From assembly GCF_003143775.1 (NCBI RefSeq), contig NZ_QFRJ01000021.1, forward strand, positions 1 through 35,185: a stretch of DNA of 35,185 bases, written 5' to 3'. Origin of the DNA: Brumimicrobium oceani. Lineage in GTDB: Bacteria; Bacteroidota; Bacteroidia; Flavobacteriales_D; Crocinitomicaceae. The notes below the pieces were generated by a model that was not told where the DNA came from, did no database searches, and saw only the letters and a program-made list of their open reading frames with translations. Shown here piece after piece: positions 8,130 to 15,129 of the stretch. Within the stretch, counting starts at the first letter, position 1; each line of letters begins with the position of its first letter. The position numbers and the translations under genes were made by a program.

Positions 8130-10925
8130 ATGTTTAAACATTACATAATAGCATTCATCACATTTTTACTTTGTTTCCCTCTATTTAGTCAGGAAAATGA
8201 ACCAATGACTATTCCTATTGACTATGAACATTTCGGAACTGTATATGATATTGTCGAATATAAAGCCAAGAATGAAATATTGATTGCCTCAGAAAAAGGG
8301 CTATTCAGATATACAGGAAAAGTGCTATCACCACTTCACAGTGAATCAGAAGAAACTTTTCATAAAATATATTTACAAAAAGAAAAAGTCTATGCTTTAA
8401 GCTTCAATAATAGCATATATCGTCTAAAAAATGATAGTCTTTTATTTATTAAACATTTCGAAGAAAACATTAAAGACCTAATCGTGATTGAAGATTCGAT
8501 ATTTGTAACGACTCCGAATTCCCTTTTTGTAGGTCAAAAAGATAAGTTTACAAAAATCGATATTGGAACTGACTTTTATCATCATGGGTTTATCAAAACA
8601 AAAGGAGCTTATTTCTTAATCAGGCAAAGCTCAACCACAACGGACTTCTACAACCTTGAGAAGAAAAGTAAAACTGCCACGTCATTTAAAAAGACCATTC
8701 ATAAAGTATTCACCACAGAAAAAAACAATTACCTAGTATCAGATAACATTGTCTATGAATTCGATCAAAAATCCAGTCAAATTAATATGCGATTTGATTT
8801 GCCAATTCGACTTTTAAATGTAAAACTTTACGACATCAAAATTCATGAAACTGGACTAATTACAATTGGACACAATGATGGATTATCGCTATGGAATCCT
8901 AAACAACAGAAATGGCAACATTATTACCGCGGAACACCAATTCATGCCGTATCATTCGACCAATTTGAGAATATTTGGCTCGGCACAAAATATGAAGGAG
9001 TTCTTCAAATTCCCTCGATTCATATTTTACAAAATGACATTAGTTCCATTCTCCAATGGAAAGAAAAAATTGTGACTTCTTATCTAACGAATGACTACTT
9101 GTTTTTAGGAACAAACCTTGGTTCGCTTATTTCATGGGATATTGCGCAAGGTATTAAGAAAGTAATTCACCTCAGTAAAAACGGTGAGGTTCAATCGATT
9201 GTCGGAAAGGATGACCTTCTATATGTTTATTGTGATCAGCTATTTAAAATTGATTTAACTACTCATACTGTAATTGAATCTGAAAATGTTCATTCTACTA
9301 AAGCTATTTTTGTTGACGACGAACTTTTTGTTGCTACTTCTGAAGATTTTCAAAATTTGACCAAAGCGATTAAAATAGACAAAGGGATATGGCATAATTC
9401 GATTCACTATTCTTCCGAAGAAGACCTATTTTATTTAGGGACAAAAACTGGTTTAAAAATTGTCAATCGCAATGACTTTTCAGTTGTTACCACAGTGGAA
9501 AAAGAACGAAACATCACAGAGGTACTTCGACTCAAAAAAGCACTTTACATGTTTGATTTCAACGGAGAAGCTGTTGGATTACGTTCGGGAAAAACAGCTC
9601 AATTACCGATAAGTAATATTCGAAATGTCACCCAGATAAATGGCGAAGAAGCCCTCTGCTATAATAAATCAGAAGTCGTTTTATTCAACGCAAAACTAAA
9701 TCAAGGAAGAAAAATCAACTTTATCTCAACGCTAACAAAAGGGAAAGACATAGTAAACATTTCAAAAAGCAAAACTGATTTATACATCACAACTTTAAAT
9801 AAGGTATATATTATTCAAAACTATTCGGAGTTCTTATACAAAACCACACCTGAAAATATAGCTCTGATCATCAACGGAAAGAATGGTAAAACAATTTCTG
9901 AAACTATTAATTTGTCCTATAAAAACAAAGGGATTGAATTATTTTTAAAATCAAATAAAGACTTGTCCTTCTTCACGCACTATGATTTATTTTATACCAT
10001 CGGTGAACAGGAAGAAGAATGGACGAAAATATCCCCCAATCAACAAAATGCTTTCCAATTTAATTTAGCTTTCGTTCCTGAAGGAAATTCAGTTTTGCTA
10101 TTTATGCTGAAAAACAACGATGTCAATCAAAAGTATAGCGTTAAAACTTATGTCAATTCTCCTTTTTACAAATCATATTGGTTTATCCTCATCATTTTTC
10201 TTTCCATTACTTTCTTATTGATTATCATTCAAAAAAGAAGGTTGAATTTGATGAAAAAAGAAAATCTAAAACGAATTCAAGAAGAACGATTAAAAACAAG
10301 ATTGTTTAAATCAGAATTAACCGCAATTCGTTCACAAATGAATCCACATTTTGTCTTCAATACCCTTTCATCCATTCAATTGAAAATTGCGAAAAAAGAA
10401 ACCAGTGCAGCCTTTAAAATGGTTCAGAAATTTTCTTCTTTAATGCGGGGTATTTTGAACTATTCACAGAAAGAATTGATATCCTTAAAGCAAGAGTTAG
10501 ATATTCTCAATAACTATTTAGAATTAGAAAGAAATCGATTTGAAGAGGAGTTGATTATTGAGATGAATATCAATGAAGAAATGGATTTAGAAGACTTTAG
10601 AATACCGTCTTTAATCACACAACCCATTGCCGAGAATTCAATTCATCATGGATTAAAACATAAACATGGTGAAAAGAAGATCAGCATTACACTTCACAAA
10701 ATTGACGATTTATCTTATTCCTTAGAAATCATCGATAATGGTATTGGAATAGAAAAAGCAAATCAAATTAACGCAGAAAATAAAAAGCCAGAATCTTTTG
10801 CGATGAAAGCCATTAGAAAGCGAATTTCATATATCAATTCCCTCAATGAAATAAGTGTTGATTTAGAAATTGCATCTAGTGATCAAGGAACGAAAACCAC
10901 CATAAAAGTTATAGAATATGATTAA
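8130..10925 (+). CDS. Propeller-sensor histidine kinase of the LytS/YehU type
   Basis: 931 residues from the ATG at 8130, which opens the signal peptide (MFKHYIIAFITFLLCFPLFS); a TTG two codons earlier is not needed. Residues ~25-560 form a periplasmic beta-propeller of two-component-regulator repeats (YDIVEYKAKNEILIASEKGLF, ENIWLGTKYEGVLQIP). A Y_Y_Y-like strand region follows, then one membrane helix at about 682-703. The cytoplasmic part is a short coiled coil plus His_kinase (PF06580) with the phospho-acceptor His740 in RSQMNPHFVFNTLSSIQ. The ATPase has N-box PIAENSIHHGLKH and G-box DNGIGI (about 869-874). The protein senses an external ligand, unknown here, and phosphorylates the partner regulator. 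Its 3' end overlaps the regulator gene by 8 bp (ATGATTAA), so the two are translationally coupled. Confidence 0.92.
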   Translation: MFKHYIIAFITFLLCFPLFSQENEPMTIPIDYEHFGTVYDIVEYKAKNEILIASEKGLFRYTGKVLSPLHSESEETFHKIYLQKEKVYALSFNNSIYRLKNDSLLFIKHFEENIKDLIVIEDSIFVTTPNSLFVGQKDKFTKIDIGTDFYHHGFIKTKGAYFLIRQSSTTTDFYNLEKKSKTATSFKKTIHKVFTTEKNNYLVSDNIVYEFDQKSSQINMRFDLPIRLLNVKLYDIKIHETGLITIGHNDGLSLWNPKQQKWQHYYRGTPIHAVSFDQFENIWLGTKYEGVLQIPSIHILQNDISSILQWKEKIVTSYLTNDYLFLGTNLGSLISWDIAQGIKKVIHLSKNGEVQSIVGKDDLLYVYCDQLFKIDLTTHTVIESENVHSTKAIFVDDELFVATSEDFQNLTKAIKIDKGIWHNSIHYSSEEDLFYLGTKTGLKIVNRNDFSVVTTVEKERNITEVLRLKKALYMFDFNGEAVGLRSGKTAQLPISNIRNVTQINGEEALCYNKSEVVLFNAKLNQGRKINFISTLTKGKDIVNISKSKTDLYITTLNKVYIIQNYSEFLYKTTPENIALIINGKNGKTISETINLSYKNKGIELFLKSNKDLSFFTHYDLFYTIGEQEEEWTKISPNQQNAFQFNLAFVPEGNSVLLFMLKNNDVNQKYSVKTYVNSPFYKSYWFILIIFLSITFLLIIIQKRRLNLMKKENLKRIQEERLKTRLFKSELTAIRSQMNPHFVFNTLSSIQLKIAKKETSAAFKMVQKFSSLMRGILNYSQKELISLKQELDILNNYLELERNRFEEELIIEMNINEEMDLEDFRIPSLITQPIAENSIHHGLKHKHGEKKISITLHKIDDLSYSLEIIDNGIGIEKANQINAENKKPESFAMKAIRKRISYINSLNEISVDLEIASSDQGTKTTIKVIEYD

Positions 10926-11640
10926 ATATATTGTAATCGATGACGAACCTAACCCAAGAGAACTATTGATTTTTTCAATAGAAACACTCGGACTTCCGTA
11001 CCAATTAGTAGGTGAGGCTAAAAGTTTATTGGAAGGCGTTGATTTAATTCGAAAAGAGAAGCCTGATGTTGTGTTTTTAGACATTCAAATGCCCGAACAT
11101 ATTGGACTCAAAATCAGATCATTTTTAAATGAAGAGGAATTCAATTTCAAATTGATTTTTGTCACGGCATACGATCAATATACGATTCAAGCAATTAGAC
11201 TTTCTGCTTTCGATTATTTATTGAAACCAATAGATCACAATGAACTTTCGGAATGTATGAATCGCATTATTAACGAAAAGAAAGCGCAAAATACCTATCA
11301 ACAACTCAAAACAATAGAAAATCAAAATGTAATTGTAATTAAATCACATGAGGGAACTTATTTTATCAATATTCAAGATATAATATCCATTACGGCAGAT
11401 GGAATGTACAGCAAATTTCAATTGACTGACAAAGTTATTCTATCCTCAAAACCACTCAAGGTTTATGAACGAATACACGATAAATTATTTCGTTGTCACC
11501 GATCACATATTATCAATTTAGATCACATTGAAAAATTAGAAGGACAAAGTGTTGTACTCCAAGATCAAGAACAGTATCCTGTTTCACGTAATTATAAAAC
11601 CGATTTGGTAGAAGCTTTGAAAGGTCGATTTGTTGATTAG
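10918..11640 (+). CDS. LytTR-family response regulator
   Basis: 240 residues. The N-terminal receiver domain (1-~120) has the acidic pair D8/D9, the phospho-acceptor Asp55 (DVVFLDIQMP), Thr83 (VTAYD) and Lys103 (YLLKPID). Residues ~140-238 are the LytTR DNA-binding domain (VIVIKSHEGTYFINIQDI, then ISITADGMYSKFQL, KLFRCHRSHIINLDHIEKL and YPVSRNYKTDLVEAL). All receiver key residues are present, so it should be phosphorylated by the overlapping kinase. LytTR proteins normally act as activators of cell-surface or extracellular functions. The divergent exported-protein operon and the direct repeats at 8062-8096 are the obvious targets, by inference from position. Confidence 0.94.
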   Translation: MIKYIVIDDEPNPRELLIFSIETLGLPYQLVGEAKSLLEGVDLIRKEKPDVVFLDIQMPEHIGLKIRSFLNEEEFNFKLIFVTAYDQYTIQAIRLSAFDYLLKPIDHNELSECMNRIINEKKAQNTYQQLKTIENQNVIVIKSHEGTYFINIQDIISITADGMYSKFQLTDKVILSSKPLKVYERIHDKLFRCHRSHIINLDHIEKLEGQSVVLQDQEQYPVSRNYKTDLVEALKGRFVD

Positions 11641-11674
11641 ATTAATTTAAATGGTAGCGATATAAATAAAAAAA

Positions 11675-11703
11675 CCAGCTGCAAAGCAAAACTTCACAAC
11701 TGG
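11675..11703 (-). terminator. Imperfect stem-loop between convergent genes, probable terminator
   Basis: Arms CCAGCTG (11675-11681) and CAACTGG (11697-11703) pair with one mismatch. On the minus strand the stem is followed by a run of eight to ten T/A-rich bases (complement of 11665-11674), so it should serve the peptidase gene ending at 11754. On the plus strand the tail is weaker, so termination of the regulator gene is less certain. Confidence 0.5.
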
Positions 11704-11753
11704 CTAATTTTAAAAGCTAAAATGAATACCCGATAACGTCGGATTTTTCATTT

Positions 11754-13910
11754 TTAATTCTTCATTCCTAATTCTTTCACTCCCATATTATAAAGTGTAA
11801 ATCCATAAATATCGGCATATTGCTGAATCGTTTTGCTCACTGGAGTTCCAGCGCCGTGTCCAGCGTTTACTTCAATACGAATTAACATTGGTGCATCACC
11901 TCCGTTTTTCTTTTGTAATTCTGCGGCAAATTTAAATGAATGCGCAGGAACAACTCTATCGTCATGATCTCCTGTTGTAATCATTGTTGCTGGATAAGAA
12001 ACTCCTTCTTTCACGTTGTGAACTGGAGAATATCCCAATAAATAATCCAACATTTCTGGAGAATCTTCAGCTGTTCCATAATCATAAGCCCAACCAGCAC
12101 CTGCAGTAAATGTATGGTAACGAATCATGTCTAAAACACCAACGGCTGGCAATGCTACTTTTGCTAAATCTGGTTCTTGCGTCATTGTTGCTCCAACCAA
12201 TAATCCACCGTTCGATCCACCACGTAACGCTAAGAAGTCAGATGATGTATATTGATTGTCTATTAAATACTGTGCTGCCGAAATGAAGTCATCAAACACA
12301 TTTTGTTTTTGCATTTTCGTTCCTGCATTGTGCCATTCTTTTCCATATTCTCCTCCTCCACGAAGGTTTGGAACGGCATAGATTCCTCCATTTTCCATCC
12401 ACACTACATTTGCAATCGAGAAAGAAGGTGTCAAACTCACGTTAAATCCACCGTAACCATAAAGAATCGTTGGATTCTTTCCATTCATTTCAATTCCTTT
12501 TTTGTGTGTAATAATCATTGGAACTTTCGTACCGTCTTTAGATGTATAAAATACCTGCTCTGAAACAAAGTCCTCTTGATTATAATCAATTTCTGGTCTC
12601 CAATAATCGTCTGATGCGCCCGTTTCTGGATCAAATTCGAATACACTTCCAGGCGTCGTGTAATTTGTGAAAGAATAATACAAAACTTCGTCTTCTTCTT
12701 TTCCTCCAAATCCACCTGCTGAACCAACTCCAGGAAGTTCAACTGAACGAATTAATTTTCCATCATAGTCATATTGTTTTACTTCAGAAATGGCATCTAC
12801 CATATATTGTGCGAAGAAATATCCTGCTCCTTTCGAAATAGAAAGTACATTTTTCGTTTCTGGAATCACATCTATCCAGTTGTCCGTTGTTGGATTCGCG
12901 AATGTCGTTTTTACTAATCGCTTATTTGGTGCGTTTAAGTTGGTAGAGATATAGAATGTTTCATCTTTTGTTGTTACCACTCCAGCATCTTGATCATAAC
13001 CAGTCACCAATGGCTTAATCTCTGCATTTTCTTTGGTTAAATCTAAAACGCTCAATTCATTTCCTGATGTTGAAACTGAACCAGAAATAAACAAGTATTT
13101 TCCGTCTTTAGAAACTGATCCTCCAACATATCTTCTTTTTTGCTCTTCCGTTGCTCCATAAATCACCTTGTCCTCCGACTGAGCAGTTCCTAATTTGTGG
13201 TAGTATAATTTGTGTTGGTCTGTTTTTGCAGATAATTCACTTCCTTTTGGCTTATCGTAACTGCTATAGAAGAATCCTTCGTTGTTTTTCCAAGAAAGTC
13301 CAGAGAATTTCACATCAATTAATGTGTCTTCAAGAATCTCTTTTTTCACCGCATCCATTACAATTACTTTTCTCCAATCTGAACCCCCTTCAGAAATAGC
13401 ATAAGCGGCCAAAGTTCCATCTTCCGTGAAAGATAGTTGACCTAAAGACGTTGTTCCGTCTTCGGAAAAAGTATTTGGATCTAAGAAAACTTCTTCGTTT
13501 CCATCTGCATCTTTTCTGTAAACAACGTATTGATTTTGTAATCCGTCATTTTTAGAATAATAAACATAATCTCCTTTTTTAGAAGGTGCAGAAATTTTCT
13601 CGTAGTTCCACAATTCCGATAAACGATCTTTTAAATCATCGCGGTAAGGAATTTCATCAAGGTAGTCAAAAGTCACTTTATTTTGTGCTTTTACCCAATC
13701 TGCTGTTTCATCACTCATGTCGTCCTCTAACCAACGGTATGGATCTACAATAACTCTATCAAAAATAGTGTCGGCATCACTGCGTTCCTCTGTTTTTGGA
13801 TACTCTAAAGTTGTTTTCATTTCTTCTTGTTCTAGATTACCCTCTTGCTCTTGGCTACATCCGATCAACAGACTTCCAAGAATTGGGATAACGAATAGTT
13901 TTTTATACAT
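11754..13910 (-). CDS. Prolyl oligopeptidase, S9 family, predicted lipoprotein
   Basis: 718 residues from the ATG at 13910. This start is chosen because it opens a lipoprotein signal peptide (MYKKLFVIPILGSLLIGC) with the acylated Cys at the end of LLIGC. A further in-frame upstream ATG would add 19 unneeded residues and overlap the predicted promoter. The N-terminal part carries the helical start (YRWLEDDMSDETADWVKAQN) and the seven-bladed propeller. The C-terminal alpha/beta hydrolase has the catalytic Ser566 in RGGSNGGLLVGA, Asp in GDHDDRVVPAHS and His685 in NAGHGAGTP. It cleaves short peptides after proline, here probably in the periplasm or at the inner face of the outer membrane. The length matches the family. 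It appears monocistronic, with a promoter at 13933-13940. Confidence 0.93.
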   Translation of the reverse strand: MYKKLFVIPILGSLLIGCSQEQEGNLEQEEMKTTLEYPKTEERSDADTIFDRVIVDPYRWLEDDMSDETADWVKAQNKVTFDYLDEIPYRDDLKDRLSELWNYEKISAPSKKGDYVYYSKNDGLQNQYVVYRKDADGNEEVFLDPNTFSEDGTTSLGQLSFTEDGTLAAYAISEGGSDWRKVIVMDAVKKEILEDTLIDVKFSGLSWKNNEGFFYSSYDKPKGSELSAKTDQHKLYYHKLGTAQSEDKVIYGATEEQKRRYVGGSVSKDGKYLFISGSVSTSGNELSVLDLTKENAEIKPLVTGYDQDAGVVTTKDETFYISTNLNAPNKRLVKTTFANPTTDNWIDVIPETKNVLSISKGAGYFFAQYMVDAISEVKQYDYDGKLIRSVELPGVGSAGGFGGKEEDEVLYYSFTNYTTPGSVFEFDPETGASDDYWRPEIDYNQEDFVSEQVFYTSKDGTKVPMIITHKKGIEMNGKNPTILYGYGGFNVSLTPSFSIANVVWMENGGIYAVPNLRGGGEYGKEWHNAGTKMQKQNVFDDFISAAQYLIDNQYTSSDFLALRGGSNGGLLVGATMTQEPDLAKVALPAVGVLDMIRYHTFTAGAGWAYDYGTAEDSPEMLDYLLGYSPVHNVKEGVSYPATMITTGDHDDRVVPAHSFKFAAELQKKNGGDAPMLIRIEVNAGHGAGTPVSKTIQQYADIYGFTLYNMGVKELGMKN

Positions 13911-13932
13911 GTTGCTCTCTTTTTGAATTGGA

Positions 13933-13961
13933 TAAAGATAAGGAAAATCTAGATATTCGAA
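13933..13961 (-). promoter_or_regulatory. Candidate promoter of the prolyl oligopeptidase gene
   Basis: Minus-strand -7 box TATCTTTA (13933-13940) fits TAnnTTTG at seven of eight positions. A TTC at 13959-13961 lies 18 bp upstream as a weak -33 element. The box ends 22 bp before the ATG at 13910, similar to valS and the PadR gene, which supports the shorter start. Confidence 0.5.
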
Positions 13962-13987
13962 GACCACAGGTTGGTTTGGTGCAAATA

Positions 13988-14066
13988 GGGATGACGGAAC
14001 GCGGATGACACGGATGCTACAACAAGCTCAGCAGAGCTACAAGCAACGCGGATTTAAGCGGATTTT
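13988..14066. repeat. Dispersed GCGGAT-rich repeat, copy A
   Basis: About 79 bp that is clearly related to 20043-20124: both contain GATGACGGAACGCGGATGAC, then CGGATGCT, then CTACAAGCAACGCGGATT, and end in GCGGATTTT. Both copies sit just upstream of a minus-strand gene in the same orientation. GC content is higher than in the surroundings. The repeat is non-coding as far as can be seen. Confidence 0.85.
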
Positions 14067-14100
14067 CTAAAAGAACACATTTTTCATAATGCCAAATCAT

Positions 14101-14133
14101 TTTGCTAACTTTAATAATAAGTTTGTATATTTA
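14101..14133 (+). promoter_or_regulatory. Candidate promoter of the toxin-antitoxin operon
   Basis: A TTTG at 14101-14104 is followed after 21 bp by TATATTTA (14126-14133), close to the Bacteroidota TTG/TAnnTTTG consensus. The -7 box ends only 4 bp before the antitoxin ATG, so the transcript would be leaderless or nearly so. Confidence 0.45.
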
Positions 14134-14137
14134 TAAT

Positions 14138-14338
14138 ATGAAAGAGATTACATTAAAAATACCTGAAGATAAGTTCGACTTTTTTATGGAGGTGTTTAAT
14201 CAATTGGGATTAGAAACTTCTGATAAGGATTTTGAAATCCCTGAATGGCAGAAGGAAGTTGTTCTTGATAGAATTAAGAATGCTAAAGAGGAAGATTTCT
14301 TTTCTATCGATGATTTGGATAAAAAAATCAATTTGTAG
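14138..14338 (+). CDS. Type II antitoxin (addiction-module protein)
   Basis: 66 residues from the ATG at 14138; an upstream TTG extension (14102) falls in the promoter and is rejected. The sequence MKEITLKIPEDKFDFFMEVF, then NQLGLE, then EIPEWQKEVVLDRI resembles the short flavobacterial addiction-module antitoxins found next to RelE/ParE toxins. In these the N-terminal half is thought to dimerise and bind DNA, and the C-terminal helix wraps the toxin. It is followed by the toxin frame after a single TAG and one ATT codon in the same frame. A second, start-less copy of this gene lies after the toxin at 14661-14867. Confidence 0.82.
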   Translation: MKEITLKIPEDKFDFFMEVFNQLGLETSDKDFEIPEWQKEVVLDRIKNAKEEDFFSIDDLDKKINL

Positions 14339-14341
14339 ATT

Positions 14342-14647
14342 TTGAAGCATAAATTCAACGTAGAAGCAAATGATCATGTTTATGGAGATATTCAAGAAGC
14401 GGTTAATTTCTATAATCAGAAAAAAGATTCACTTGGAACACGATTTTATAACTCTGCAAAAAGAGAAATGAATTCCTTGAAGAATGATGCACTTTTATAT
14501 CAAATAAGATACGAGAATGTCCGATGCGTTAGAGTTAAAAACTTCCCATATTTAATCCATTACATAGTTAATCAAAAAACAAAAACAGTTCGTATTTATT
14601 CTATAGTTTCAATGCACAAAGACCCTAATGCAAACTGGGTAAGATAA
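14342..14647 (+). CDS. RelE/ParE-type toxin
   Basis: 101 residues if the TTG at 14342 is used. No ATG occurs in frame until residue 43, and the preceding codon is ATT directly after the antitoxin TAG, so initiation must be at a non-ATG codon. The protein has the ParE/RelE pattern: an N-terminal helix pair (DHVYGDIQEAVNFYNQKKDS, then LGTRFYNSAKREMNSL) and beta strands (YQIRYENVRCVRVKNFPYLI, then HYIVNQKTKTVRIYSIVSMH). It ends with the typical basic-aromatic tail (KDPNANWVR). It would either cleave mRNA or poison gyrase; the sequence alone does not tell which. Low initiation efficiency at TTG, together with the downstream position, would keep toxin below antitoxin (inference). Confidence 0.82.
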   Translation: MKHKFNVEANDHVYGDIQEAVNFYNQKKDSLGTRFYNSAKREMNSLKNDALLYQIRYENVRCVRVKNFPYLIHYIVNQKTKTVRIYSIVSMHKDPNANWVR

Positions 14648-14660
14648 ATACATTTAACCC

Positions 14661-14867
14661 ATAAACGAAATTACATTAAAAAAACCTGAAGATAAGTTCG
14701 ACTTTTTTATGGAACTCTTTAATCAACTAGGACTAGAAACTTCTGATAAGGGTTTTGAAATCCCTGAATGGCAGAAGGAAATTATTCTAGAGCGAACTAA
14801 GAAGAACAAAAAGGAAGATTTAATTCCTTGGGAAGAAGTTAGGAAGCCATTTAAATTTAAAAGTTAA
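14661..14867 (+). pseudogene. Second antitoxin copy with ATA in place of the start codon
   Basis: An open frame of 68 codons begins 13 bp after the toxin stop and aligns with the first antitoxin over most of its length (ITLKKPEDKFDFFMELFNQL, then GLETSDKGFEIPEWQKE). The codon that aligns with the first gene's ATG is ATA (14661), with an in-frame TAA two codons before it. No canonical start exists before an internal ATG at 14709, which would give 52 residues without the N-terminal strand. The C-terminal third differs (EDLIPWEEVRKPFKFKS). Either a decayed duplicate, or a gene using ATA or the internal ATG. The open frame has no stop or frameshift, so decay, if any, is recent. Confidence 0.75.
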
Positions 14868-14896
14868 CTTCAAAAATAGTCATCCAATTCCGGTAA

Positions 14897-14950
14897 CTTC
14901 GACAAGCTCAGTCACCGGAGCGTTACCTCGTTGACTGAGCCCGTCCGAAG
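14897..14950. repeat. Imperfect palindromic intergenic repeat (CTTCGACAAGCTCAGTCA type)
   Basis: Arms CTTCGACAAGCTCAGTCA (14897-14914) and TGACTGAGCCCGTCCGAAG (14932-14950) pair with a few mismatches. GC content is well above the surrounding DNA. The motif resembles a short palindrome I remember as widespread between genes in Bacteroidota genomes; that recollection was not checked. No gene lies within it. Confidence 0.75.
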
Positions 14951-15064
14951 GCAACAATCATAAGGCAAGCTTTGAAAAAATTAATACATTGAAAAAATCA
15001 TTAATCTTTTTCAACAAAAAACGTGTATTTCCACAAACATTACCACAATATTTTAAAAATGGAA

Positions 15065-15088
15065 AGGGACGGTTTGCAAACCGTCCCT
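15065..15088 (-). terminator. Perfect 24-bp palindrome downstream of hutU, possible terminator
   Basis: The sequence from 15065 to 15088 (AGGGACGGTTTG and its exact complement) is a perfect palindrome, GC-rich in AT-rich surroundings. It lies 42 bp beyond the hutU stop; on the minus strand a T-rich stretch follows. It could stop hutU transcription, or be a dispersed palindromic repeat, since similar TAGGGACG...CGTCCCTA units are common in bacterial intergenic DNA. Confidence 0.55.
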
Positions 15089-15129
15089 ACGTAATTCCTT
15101 TTTAAATATGTTTTTTGTTTGGATGTTTT

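Noticed and set aside
13911-13967. 19-residue N-terminal extension of the prolyl oligopeptidase
   Set aside because: It would bury the lipoprotein signal peptide and overlaps the -7 box.
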